From Nitrospira sp. SG-bin1 (lineage in GTDB: Bacteria; Nitrospirota; Nitrospiria; Nitrospirales; Nitrospiraceae), in the NCBI GenBank assembly GCA_002083365.1, contig LVWS01000045.1, positions 98,319-162,318 of the forward strand: a stretch of 64,000 nucleotides of DNA, given 5' to 3'. A model generated the notes under the pieces. It was given only the letters and a program-made list of their open reading frames with translations. It searched no databases and was not told the DNA's origin. The translations under genes were made by a program, and so were the position numbers. Of the stretch, positions 36,249 through 44,293 are shown in pieces; the stretch's first letter is position 1; each line of letters opens with the position of its first letter.

Positions 36249-37712
36249 TCACCTGCTCAGGGGTGTGGCGCGCATGACCGTTGGAGGCATGGGCCATTGC
36301 CCGACGATAGCGATCTCTCGTGGATCACCACTGACGATAATGCGTTCGCGCACCAGCGCCGCCGCCGCCAGGAGTGCCGGTGCGGCGATCCTGGGAGCCT
36401 CATCGACCATGAGGACATCGAAGCGCACCCGGCTGAACAGGGGATCGCTTGCCACCCTGGCGGGTGTGGCGGCAACGAGTCTTCGATTCTGGATGAAAGC
36501 CTGGCGGTTCGGCTGCTCCTCGGCTGCCAATAATTCTCGGACCTTCTTGGTTCCACCCAGCTTTGCGATCTGCGCTTGGAGTTCCTCGAACTCGGCTCGC
36601 TTCCCTCTGGGAACCGCGGCCTCCGGTGCGAGCTGCTGAATGCGATCTTTGACCACATCCAGTTCTTTGTCCAGTTGATCCATCTGCCCTTGATACAGCG
36701 CACAGTATTGCTTGAGAGATTCGGCATTCTTTCCCACTGCCTGCAACGTCAGACGTTGAAACAGCGGCAGGCTCTCGAACTCCTTGAGCGTCTTCTGAAC
36801 ATCGGCCATCCGCACTTGAAGATCGCGCATCTGCGTGACAAGGCGCCACTCCAAAAGACGGACCTCGTCCAGATCCTTTTGTTTCGCTTCTTTCTGGGAC
36901 AAAAAAGGAGCCAACTCGCGAAAACGGTCGTACTTGTATTTTAAGGAGGCTTTGTCCCCTTGTGACTTCGCATGGAATTGGTGCATCTGCGCTTCGAAGC
37001 CCAGCTCGTGAAGAGCAAGGTCCCCGGCCTGCCAGGTGATGGGGAGTTCATACCGGGTGATCCAGGTCTTGTGGTTCAGTCCGCCGGCTTTCATGGTACG
37101 CCCGACTGTCCCCACCATCTCATCGCATTCTTCATGATCAGGGCTGATCAGAAGGATGCGTTTGTTGGCGCGGATGAGTTCCATCGCCAGGTTCCCAAGC
37201 TTTTGGCGGCGGAGTGACCGGTCATGCGACCACACGGTCGTGAAGACGGATGAGGCGGAAGAAAATGTCTCAGAATCCACGGCTGGCATCTGCAACAGCG
37301 AGGCCAACCGCTCGGTCGGTCCAAGATGATAGAGGTCAGGTTTGGCCAGTATATCTTTCAATCGTCCGACTGATGTGCTGACAAGGCCGTCCTGATCAGG
37401 AACAAGAGTCACTGACGGGACGTCGCTTCCAAGGGTATCCACCAGTTGGACCAGGATGCTGTTGCCTGTCTGCCGCAGCACGATTCCCTCTGTCGTATCC
37501 GCCTCGTCAACGGGAATGACGGACACCGGAAGATCCACGCTCAGGAGGACATCGGCCGGCAGCGTGAATTCGTACAGATGAAGTCCCCCCGTCGTTTTGA
37601 CCAAACGGCCTCTCGACGCCACGATCGGCGCGTCATGCCTCGTATCAGTCAGTCGGGCTTGCTCGCCTTCAAGGCGAGTAATCCACCACTCGATAAGCTC
37701 CGTTGCCGTCAT
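36249..37712 (-). CDS. Helicase-like (SF1-type) ATPase remnant or non-canonical member without P-loop
   Basis: The 487-residue product looks like the first half of an SF1 (DNA2/NAM7-type) helicase. The region where Walker A should lie reads VFTTVWSHDRSLRRQ and lacks GxGKT, but the following helix and RILLISPDHEECDEMVG fit motif Ia. A long coiled coil (about 265-390) follows. Then come RRLVAATPARVA, VLMVDEAPRIAAPALL as motif II and IIVSGDPREIA as motif III. The protein stops soon after motif III, so motifs IV-VI are missing. The same frame continues open beyond the stop to 36003. It may be a pseudogene or a protein with a regulatory rather than motor role. Confidence 0.6.
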   Translation of the reverse strand: MTATELIEWWITRLEGEQARLTDTRHDAPIVASRGRLVKTTGGLHLYEFTLPADVLLSVDLPVSVIPVDEADTTEGIVLRQTGNSILVQLVDTLGSDVPSVTLVPDQDGLVSTSVGRLKDILAKPDLYHLGPTERLASLLQMPAVDSETFSSASSVFTTVWSHDRSLRRQKLGNLAMELIRANKRILLISPDHEECDEMVGTVGRTMKAGGLNHKTWITRYELPITWQAGDLALHELGFEAQMHQFHAKSQGDKASLKYKYDRFRELAPFLSQKEAKQKDLDEVRLLEWRLVTQMRDLQVRMADVQKTLKEFESLPLFQRLTLQAVGKNAESLKQYCALYQGQMDQLDKELDVVKDRIQQLAPEAAVPRGKRAEFEELQAQIAKLGGTKKVRELLAAEEQPNRQAFIQNRRLVAATPARVASDPLFSRVRFDVLMVDEAPRIAAPALLAAAALVRERIIVSGDPREIAIVGQWPMPPTVMRATPLSR

Positions 37713-37853
37713 GACGACTCAGCTCGCCTGGGTTCCTCTCATGGGAACGTCATGATAAATGTCCGTCGTCATCACTGTCCACCAAGCGAACTCTCAGGCA
37801 CCCTTGTCTTCACGGCTCTAACTTGTCTAGAATGATCCCCTTCTATTCGCGCT

Positions 37854-37976
37854 GCAGGATGTTCACAAAGACCGTCCAGCGAGGCCGCAGCGAGCGAGAT
37901 GCAGAGGCATACTTCTAAGTATGTTGAGCGTTGAGCGAGGCGAGAACGAAGCGGGCGGGTTTGTTCAACATCCTGC
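37854..37976. repeat. Inverted-repeat intergenic element (MITE or REP-like)
   Basis: GCAGGATGTT (37854-37863) and AACATCCTGC (37967-37976) are perfect inverted ends. Inside them, CACAAAGACCGTCC and GGGCGGGTTTGTTC continue the pairing imperfectly. At the centre CATACTT-CT-AAGTATG (37908-37923) forms a second hairpin. The 123 bases could fold almost end to end. I recall similar elements, with the same GTCCAGCGAGGCCGCAGCGAG core, scattered in Nitrospira genomes; that part is memory, not shown here. Confidence 0.75.
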
Positions 37977-37989
37977 CGAGGAGGAATCT

Positions 37990-38259
37990 GTGAAGGGCTT
38001 GAGATTTGAACGGATTGCCACCGGACGCCACTACAATGTGGTCTTCCACATCGGCAGCACGTACGTGCCGGTGAGCGACGAGACCCTGGACGAACTCAAG
38101 GAACAAAGCCTGTTACCGGCTGAGCGATTTCTCGACCTCCTCATCGACCGAGTCGGCTATTCATCCTACCTGAAGGACCAGATCCGCAACGAACTGAAGG
38201 CGACCGGCGACCCGACCACGCAGATTACCGTGTTGCAGGGCGCCATCAGAGAACTGTAA
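37990..38259 (+). CDS. Small protein of unknown function (89 residues, GTG start)
   Basis: The open frame begins at 37921 inside the inverted-repeat element, but GTG 37990 has GAGGAGGA six bases upstream and begins past the repeat, so it is the likely start. The product (KGLRFERIATGRHYNVVF to VLQGAIREL) has a beta-rich front and a helical rest (DETLDELKEQSLLPAERFLDLL). I recognise no family. Confidence 0.6.
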   Translation: MKGLRFERIATGRHYNVVFHIGSTYVPVSDETLDELKEQSLLPAERFLDLLIDRVGYSSYLKDQIRNELKATGDPTTQITVLQGAIREL

Positions 38260-38352
38260 CGTATTCTAAGTTTCTGCGCGCTTCTCGTCCTCTTTCTGCA
38301 TCGACCTACGTCAAGAGAACACCACAATATCCTGCAGAAGACGAACAGCTCT

Positions 38353-38922
38353 TCACATTCTGAAATCTTGAATTTCGATCTTTGGCCATGTTGCCAAGAC
38401 TTTCACCTGTAGCTCTGGCGACTTGCTGAGGTCGACAAGGTAAGCGCCCAATAGAGTACCAAGGTCCTCTATGAAATATTCTAGACCAAAGTCGAGTTTG
38501 CTGTTTCCAGAAACTCTGTAGTGGTCATCGCGCAAAAGTTCCGGAGCTCCCCAGTGCAACAAGTATGAGTACTCACGACCGGTTGAATCACGAAGGCGAC
38601 GAGGCCGACTGGTGTGCATCAGTGTATGGCGCCATAGCTGAATTGCCAGTGAGTCGGCCAAAGGATTTCTTGGCAGATATCGAGCGAAAAATGTGCACAT
38701 TCGTGGCGTCTGCTCTTTCGTCGCACCTCCATCCCAGAGCTTCGAGTATAGATCGACCTTGGAAAACCCAGACATAATATAGGCCCACAATGTGGCTGGG
38801 AAATGATGTGTATGCACTTGCCACGTAAGTCGTACTAACGTCGTGTTGATGACACCGACTTCTTCTCGAAATTGGCTGAGATCGGACTGGAGCTGATCCG
38901 TGATGTGTGTGATGGTGCTCAT
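38353..38922 (-). CDS. Unknown protein with a HEPN-like RX4H motif
   Basis: A mostly helical 189-residue protein. The segment SLAIQLWRHTLMHTSRPRRL carries R-X4-H, the motif of HEPN RNases and related proteins, set in a helix as in that family. The other regions (VRLTWQVHTHHFPATLWAYI, ARYLPRNPLADS, LEYFIEDLGTLLGAYLVDL) give no named domain. Its GC content looks lower than that of its neighbours, and it has no partner such as a MNT nucleotidyltransferase. The HEPN link rests on one short motif. Confidence 0.55.
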   Translation of the reverse strand: MSTITHITDQLQSDLSQFREEVGVINTTLVRLTWQVHTHHFPATLWAYIMSGFSKVDLYSKLWDGGATKEQTPRMCTFFARYLPRNPLADSLAIQLWRHTLMHTSRPRRLRDSTGREYSYLLHWGAPELLRDDHYRVSGNSKLDFGLEYFIEDLGTLLGAYLVDLSKSPELQVKVLATWPKIEIQDFRM

Positions 38923-38988
38923 ATCAGATATACTGCTTGTGAATCCTTTCTCTGCTCAGTGAGCACAGAAGGACCAAGCCCGACGCGT

Positions 38989-40020
38989 TTAATCCCCCAC
39001 CTGCCCTTCCTGAAACAACTGGTTCATGATCTGATTCCGCTTTTCCGGATCTTGATAGTACTTCAGGGCCTTGCTGTAGTTTTCCATCGCGCTCTGGCGC
39101 TTGCCGCGGATCGCGTAGATTTCGGCGATGCCGTGATAGGCCCGGGCATCTTCCTCATTGCACTTGAGCGCCCGGCTGAAAATGTCCGCCGCCTCTTGAA
39201 GTCGATGCTTCCCTAACGCGAGCCAGCCGAGCGCGGAATGGGCCGGGCCGAAGTCGGGGTTGGCGTTGAGCGCCTCCTGGTAGCTCTTTTGTGCCAAGTC
39301 CAGACGACCGCGCGTTTCATAAAGGCCGCCCAGCGCGAAGTGCACTTCGGCATCCTGGGGGTTCAGCTTCAACGCCGTCTTATAGGACTGCACCGCCGGC
39401 TCCATCTTTCCCTGTTCCGCGAGCGCGCAGGCGAGATTGGAGTGGGCTGCCGAATCGTTCGGAGTGAGCTTGATCACCTCTCGGTATTCCTTGATCGCCA
39501 TCTCCAGCCGCCCCTGGTCTTGATAGGCGACTCCGAGATTCATCCGTGCCGGTGCATAATCCGGAGCCAATCGGACAGCCTCACGATACTCTTTGATCGC
39601 CATTTCCAGGTGACCGGCCCGTTCGTGAATCTGTGCCAGGAAGTAGTGCGGATAGGCAGATTGTGGAAGCAATCGTGCGGCTTCGGCGTATGGCCGCATC
39701 GATTGTTCGGATTGACCCGATTGCGCGAGAAACAAGCCTTTGGCCAAATGGGCATAGCCGCTGTCCCCATGTCGATCGAGCAGATCATGGACCCAGTCAC
39801 CCACTGTCTCAATGTCCTGCGCGGCTTCGAGGCAAAGCGCGTGGGTTTTCCACGCATCGGCGAACCGACCTTGCACAAGATACACGACGTTGCGCGCAAA
39901 CAGAGGCCGTGGATCCTTTGCTCCATCCGGATCCCGGCTCCAGGCCAAGGACTCCGCGAACAGGACATCCCATGCTCCGGCCACGATGGCGGCTTCGCAT
40001 TGTTGCTGATGGGCGCTCAT
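38989..40020 (-). CDS. TPR-repeat protein
   Basis: The 343 residues hold about seven tetratricopeptide repeats from residue 85 to 335 (LEMAIKEYREAVRLAPDYAP occurs near-duplicated as LEMAIKEYREVIKLTPNDSA). There is no signal peptide, so the protein is cytoplasmic. The N-terminal 80 residues (QQQCEAAIVAGAWDVLFAES) also look helical. It lies 15 bases after the ThyX-like gene in the same direction, probably one transcript. A binding role is assumed. Confidence 0.85.
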   Translation of the reverse strand: MSAHQQQCEAAIVAGAWDVLFAESLAWSRDPDGAKDPRPLFARNVVYLVQGRFADAWKTHALCLEAAQDIETVGDWVHDLLDRHGDSGYAHLAKGLFLAQSGQSEQSMRPYAEAARLLPQSAYPHYFLAQIHERAGHLEMAIKEYREAVRLAPDYAPARMNLGVAYQDQGRLEMAIKEYREVIKLTPNDSAAHSNLACALAEQGKMEPAVQSYKTALKLNPQDAEVHFALGGLYETRGRLDLAQKSYQEALNANPDFGPAHSALGWLALGKHRLQEAADIFSRALKCNEEDARAYHGIAEIYAIRGKRQSAMENYSKALKYYQDPEKRNQIMNQLFQEGQVGD

Positions 40021-40035
40021 GAGAATGGGAGGCTT

Positions 40036-41523
40036 TTATCGAGTCAGTGCGTCTTCGACATCAGGCGGTGTCGCCTGAATCCCGTCGCCGAGGAAGGGAA
40101 ATGTCTTGGCCAGCTGCTGCTTCATCTGCCAAGCCACCGTTCGGTACGACCAATGGCCCTTCACGCCGGACCGGAGTTTGGCGATATACTCCGCCTCGGC
40201 ATAGTCCATCTTGAATAAACAGCGCACCTTGAATCCAAACGGAATGGCATAAAGCGAGGCTTCCTGATCCTTTTTCTTGAGCAGTTCGATATCCTGACGT
40301 ACGGCATCCATCGCCTGCCGATACTCCTGATCCAAACCGGCGTCGATCAACGGTGGTGGGACATCGTAGCCGTGGACCGTCGTGAAATTCTGCTGCACTT
40401 GTTGACAGCGTCGATGACGGTGCATGTCGCGCCACGCCCCGATGTCCATGAGGACGTCGAACATGAACGAGTAGCCGCTGCGAAACTCTTTGATGAGTTC
40501 ATCGTAGGGTCCGCGTTGCCTCGTGGCCACCTCGATGGTCGCGTGCTTGTCCTTCTCAGGCCATCCTGTCACCACCTCGAGGATCTTTCGGTACGGGGCC
40601 TGCGACACGCGGTAGAGCAACGTCGTGACAAGTTCGTCCAGCGGATGATGACCCCCGATGAACTCGACGGCGTCCACGGCCCCCCAGGTCTCCGGCTGGT
40701 CCAATCCCGTGCCGCGTAATACGTCTTTTGCATGCCGAGCCAAATCGGAATACACCGATTCTTGATAGACATTCGCCTTCGCGTGCCTCGCCAATGTCGG
40801 CGCCAGAGGATCGGTCCCGCCTAAGGTCTGACCGCAGAGTTCACCCCACAGATTCACCGGTGGACTCTGACACGCCTCTTTCAAATCCTCCCCGATTCCC
40901 CGCAACTCAGGGAGTTGCGACGACAAGAGCCGTGTAATCTGCTTTTCCAGCGTCCGAATGCTGACGACTTGTCCGACGTTGGTCTTTGCCGCGAGAGGAA
41001 GCAGATACCGTGTGATGTCGAAGGCTCTGGCGGCAATCGTCCGCTCGTAATCGGCGGGTTTCATCGAGTCGGGCCGCGGCTCTCGTTCAGCAAGGAATGT
41101 CTTGAGCGGATCATGAAGCAGCCGATAAACCTCCGAGAGACTTCGAATGATGCCCTCGTACACAGCTTCCGTTTCACTGCCTCGAATCTGACCCGGGACA
41201 AACCAGCGGTCCGATGCAAAATTCTGATAGCGACTCGATTTCGCCTGTCCATCCCACAATGGCTCGTCTTCCAGCCGAATAGCGGCCAGTTCGGAGATGT
41301 TTTCAAAGCAGATCGTAACGTGTCCGAGATCGGCGATCGAGGCATGCCCGTAATCGAAGTAGAACTGTTCCCAAAACTTCTCGGAGGAGTGCCCATGAAC
41401 CCATTTGATGCTGTTTTCTATGGAATCGGGGGATCGACTATATCGGGCGAGCGCATAGGCAGATGGTTCAGGGGGCATCGGCGCGATGGCGACCACGCGG
41501 CGACTGTTTTGATCTTGATTCAT
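40036..41523 (-). CDS. Tandem ThyX-like (flavin-dependent thymidylate synthase family) protein
   Basis: The 495 residues contain two ThyX-like halves, whereas ordinary ThyX has one of about 220-250. The first has the GHASIADLGHVTICFENIS region and SSRYQNF, but the RHR of the signature RHRxxSxNExSxRY is missing (AAIRLEDEPLWDG instead). The second has RDMHRHRRCQQVQQNF, which keeps RHR but has Q where the Ser belongs. The catalytic site could be shared between halves, or the protein may have another function. ThyX converts dUMP to dTMP with folate and FAD; this protein may not. A TPR gene follows. Confidence 0.75.
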   Translation of the reverse strand: MNQDQNSRRVVAIAPMPPEPSAYALARYSRSPDSIENSIKWVHGHSSEKFWEQFYFDYGHASIADLGHVTICFENISELAAIRLEDEPLWDGQAKSSRYQNFASDRWFVPGQIRGSETEAVYEGIIRSLSEVYRLLHDPLKTFLAEREPRPDSMKPADYERTIAARAFDITRYLLPLAAKTNVGQVVSIRTLEKQITRLLSSQLPELRGIGEDLKEACQSPPVNLWGELCGQTLGGTDPLAPTLARHAKANVYQESVYSDLARHAKDVLRGTGLDQPETWGAVDAVEFIGGHHPLDELVTTLLYRVSQAPYRKILEVVTGWPEKDKHATIEVATRQRGPYDELIKEFRSGYSFMFDVLMDIGAWRDMHRHRRCQQVQQNFTTVHGYDVPPPLIDAGLDQEYRQAMDAVRQDIELLKKKDQEASLYAIPFGFKVRCLFKMDYAEAEYIAKLRSGVKGHWSYRTVAWQMKQQLAKTFPFLGDGIQATPPDVEDALTR

Positions 41524-41712
41524 AGCTCGGTTTTGCGATTAGACAGGTTGGGTATGTGACTCCCTACGTAGGTCGCGCACTATACCCCTGGACTCAGAAC
41601 CGTGCAAGATCAGTCCGTTGACTTGCTCCAGAAAGCGCCGCTATAGTCCCTTCGACCGCGCGGCGGTGCAGGAATTCCTCTAATCCCTGATCTAACACCA
41701 TCGCATCAGCTC

Positions 41713-42981
41713 ATGACCATGATCAAGGGCATCAAAGGCGTCAAGGATCTGTTACCGGAAGAATCACCCCGGTGGCGGTTCATCGAAGAATCCGCCAGGC
41801 GGTGGTCCACCCGGTATGGATTTCAAGAAATTCGCATTCCGATCTTTGAAGTGACCACGCTGTTTGCGAGGAGCATCGGCGCGTCGACCGATATTGTCGA
41901 GAAAGAAATGTACACGTTCCAAGACCGGGACGGTACGTCGTTGACTCTTCGCCCGGAGGGGACCGCAGGGACGGTTCGAGCCTACATCGAGCACAACCGT
42001 GCTGCGATTCCGGTCCCTCAAAAATATTTTTACTCCGGGCCGATGTTTCGCCACGAGCGGCCTCAAGCCGGACGCCTCAGGCAATTTCATCAGTTCGGCG
42101 TCGAGTCCCTCGGTATGGCCGATCCTCGAGCCGATATCGAGGTCATCGCCCTCCTCTGGCGCATCCTCTCTCACCTCGCGCTGCCTGGACTCACGTTGGA
42201 GATTAACAATCTGGGTTATGCCGCCGATCGGGATAGCTATCGGCCTCATCTCGTCGCGTACCTTCGACAACACGAGCCCGGTCTTTGTCCAAATTGTCGC
42301 TACCGGATCGCCACAAACCCGCTACGAGTTCTCGACTGTAAGGTCCCGGAATGCCGCATGATTACTGAGATGGCTCCTCGACTCGCTGACTCGCTTGCCG
42401 AGCCGGCTCGTGCTTACTTTGCCCAAGTCTTAGCCGGTCTCGACGTCATTAAAGTACCCTATTCCTTGAACCATCGCCTCGTTCGAGGCCTGGATTACTA
42501 TAACCTCACCACCTTCGAAGTGACCGCCACGAACCTGGGTGCACAGAACGCAGTCGGCGCGGGAGGGAGGTATGACGGACTCGTAGAAACTCTTGGAGGG
42601 CCGACCACTCCCGCCGTCGGTTTTGCGATAGGTCTCGAAAGAATAGCGATGTTGCTGCCGGAATCCGTGCCTCTCCAGTCACTGGAAGAGGTGACGGTCT
42701 ATGTCGCGGGATTCGGTGGTCAGGGTGCTGCGGCCGGTCTCACGGCTCTTGAAGAGCTTCGTCTCTCCGGAATCCATGCAGTCTCCGATTTTCGATCCGC
42801 AACGCTGAAGGCACACCTTCGGCAAGCCGATCGACTCGGCTGTCGCTTTACATTAATCCTCGGAGATGATGAGGCGGCAAAAGGATCCGCTATGCTCCGC
42901 GATATGGAAACTAAGGCTCAATATAACGTTGATTTGTCCATCCTCGCACTCCGCGTACGGTCCTTCATGCCCCCTTCGTAA
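41713..42981 (+). CDS. hisS: Histidyl-tRNA synthetase
   Basis: Class II synthetase, 422 residues: motif 1 region KDLLPEESPRWRFIE, motif 2 FRHERPQAGRLRQFHQFGVE, the His-specific RGLDYYNLTTFEV, motif 3 GFAIGLERIAMLL and the C-terminal anticodon domain (DFRSATLKAHLRQADR). It has its own upstream gap of about 190 bases. Confidence 0.97.
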   Translation: MTMIKGIKGVKDLLPEESPRWRFIEESARRWSTRYGFQEIRIPIFEVTTLFARSIGASTDIVEKEMYTFQDRDGTSLTLRPEGTAGTVRAYIEHNRAAIPVPQKYFYSGPMFRHERPQAGRLRQFHQFGVESLGMADPRADIEVIALLWRILSHLALPGLTLEINNLGYAADRDSYRPHLVAYLRQHEPGLCPNCRYRIATNPLRVLDCKVPECRMITEMAPRLADSLAEPARAYFAQVLAGLDVIKVPYSLNHRLVRGLDYYNLTTFEVTATNLGAQNAVGAGGRYDGLVETLGGPTTPAVGFAIGLERIAMLLPESVPLQSLEEVTVYVAGFGGQGAAAGLTALEELRLSGIHAVSDFRSATLKAHLRQADRLGCRFTLILGDDEAAKGSAMLRDMETKAQYNVDLSILALRVRSFMPPS

Positions 42982-43074
42982 CTCATAGTTTTTCAGATTG
43001 ACTTCCCTTGGAAAACTCCGTAATCTATCTCTATATTCTGAATCATAACCTATTAGAATTATAAGTTTATTCCT

Positions 43075-43395
43075 GTGGATTCTAAGAAAATTGGATTCCT
43101 TCTAGCTCTTCCTCCATCGCATACAAGTGCCGCGACAGTTCACGGGTTAGCCCAGGCTGCCCTTCGCGCCGGACATGAGGTTTACGTGTACTTGATAGAT
43201 GAAGGTGTGAAGAACATCCATAGTGACCAATACCGGGCATTGGCTCAGACCGGAGGTCGCGTTTTTGCCTGTGCATATGGTTGCCAGCAACATCACGTTC
43301 CAACGGATACTATCGATCCAAAAATGTCCCTCTGTGGGTTGGTCGTCCTCTCCGGCTTGATCGACGCATGCGACAAGTTTTTGTCTTTTACGTAA
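43075..43395 (+). CDS. DsrE/TusD-like sulfur relay protein
   Basis: A 106-residue protein of the DsrE fold with a GTG start. It begins with a strand (KIGFLLALPPSH), then HGLAQAALRAGHEVYVYLIDEGV and Cys-containing loops (GGRVFACAYGCQQHHVP, MSLCGLVVLSG). TusD/DsrE proteins carry persulfide sulfur on a Cys near this position. It leads a three-gene set with matching order to dsrEFH/tusDCB. The context (beside oriC) does not suggest a target. Confidence 0.75.
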   Translation: MDSKKIGFLLALPPSHTSAATVHGLAQAALRAGHEVYVYLIDEGVKNIHSDQYRALAQTGGRVFACAYGCQQHHVPTDTIDPKMSLCGLVVLSGLIDACDKFLSFT

Positions 43396-43405
43396 TCTTC
43401 CGACT

Positions 43406-43747
43406 ATGGCAAAAAATATCGCCGTCGTTATTCAAGAAGACCCTCGCAACACCCACAGACCTGTCGAAGCATTACGTATCGCCCTTGGCCTTGCGGCAGG
43501 ATCGCATAAGACCACAGTTGTTCTCCTCGGTGAAGCTCCTCGCCTTCTTTCTGAAGAGACTGATGATATCATCGATGTCGATATCCTGGAAAAGTATCTT
43601 CCGTCTATTGCCCAACTCGACATCCCCTTCCTTCTGGAAGACAAGTCGGACCAGATACTACTTCGGAATGAATTTTCTGTGAGGAGAGAAGAAGCGAACG
43701 CTCTGAACTCCTTTATTCGTTCAATGGACTGTGCCCTCGTTTTTTGA
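43406..43747 (+). CDS. DsrF/TusC-like protein
   Basis: A 113-residue protein with the DsrE/F pattern: KNIAVVIQEDPRNTHRPVEALRIALGLAAG, THKTTVVLLGEAPRLL (here SHKTTVV) and a long tail. It starts 10 bases after the DsrE-like gene. It has no Cys at the usual site, as is common for the middle subunit. Confidence 0.7.
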   Translation: MAKNIAVVIQEDPRNTHRPVEALRIALGLAAGSHKTTVVLLGEAPRLLSEETDDIIDVDILEKYLPSIAQLDIPFLLEDKSDQILLRNEFSVRREEANALNSFIRSMDCALVF

Positions 43748-43752
43748 ACCAG

Positions 43753-43962
43753 ATGGTTTATCTTATTCGGTCTCCCGTTCATGCGCTGCACCGTGCGCTT
43801 TTCTCTGAAGACACTTCTGAAGTGGTTGTGTCTCTTGAAGCACAGCTTTCCGGAGAAGTAGTGCGGGGTATGCATAAGCTCGGGGTGAAAGCCGGGGATA
43901 AGTTGTCCTATAGCGACGTGATAGATATTTTACTGAAGGCCGAGAAGATTTTAACTCTATGA
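43753..43962 (+). CDS. DsrH/TusB-like protein
   Basis: From ATG 43753 the protein has 69 residues (VYLIRSPVHALHRALFSEDT, ending SYSDVIDILLKAEKILTL), a small DsrH/TusB-like unit shorter than the usual 90-100. A TTG at 43744 overlaps the previous stop, so coupling is possible. With the two preceding genes it completes a DsrEFH-like trio. Confidence 0.65.
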   Translation: MVYLIRSPVHALHRALFSEDTSEVVVSLEAQLSGEVVRGMHKLGVKAGDKLSYSDVIDILLKAEKILTL

Positions 43963-44293
43963 CTCCGATATCTCTCTCTTAAAGAAAACTAGTAGGAGTG
44001 GTAGTAGTAATAAGCAAGTGAATTAGGGTGATAACTTATATAGTTTTGATTTTATTAATAAAAACGAATAATAGAGGGACGGATAACATTGGGGACTGCT
44101 TCTCGATGGAAGAGTGGCAAACTGTGAAGCGCTTGTGAATGGGAGAGGAGAGGCCGTCGTAATGGGCGCTCGCAACTCGACAGAAACTGGTCCGTCGTGG
44201 TATGCACCCTCAGCTTCCCACACAAATTACGGCGGTAAGAAGGTATTTATCCACAGGTGTGAATAAGCCTGTGTATAGGGATTTGAGTAGATT
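43963..44293. other. Replication origin region (oriC) upstream of dnaA
   Basis: The 330 bases between the sulfur-relay trio and dnaA are markedly AT-rich, especially 43971-44075 (ATAGTTTTGATTTTATTAAT and nearby). TAGTAGTAATAA at 44002-44013 resembles DnaA-trio repeats. Next to the dnaA start are a perfect DnaA box TTATCCACA (44247-44255), an opposed near-perfect box (44258-44266) and a weaker one (44270-44278). Position before dnaA-dnaN-gyrB-gyrA fits a bacterial origin. The extent is approximate. Confidence 0.7.
44247..44278. promoter_or_regulatory. DnaA-box cluster
   Basis: TTATCCACA (44247-44255) reads forward; TGTGAATAA (44258-44266) is its complement with one mismatch, two bases away; TGTGTATAG (44270-44278) has two mismatches. 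They lie 16-47 bases before the dnaA ATG, so they may also mediate dnaA autoregulation. Confidence 0.75.
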
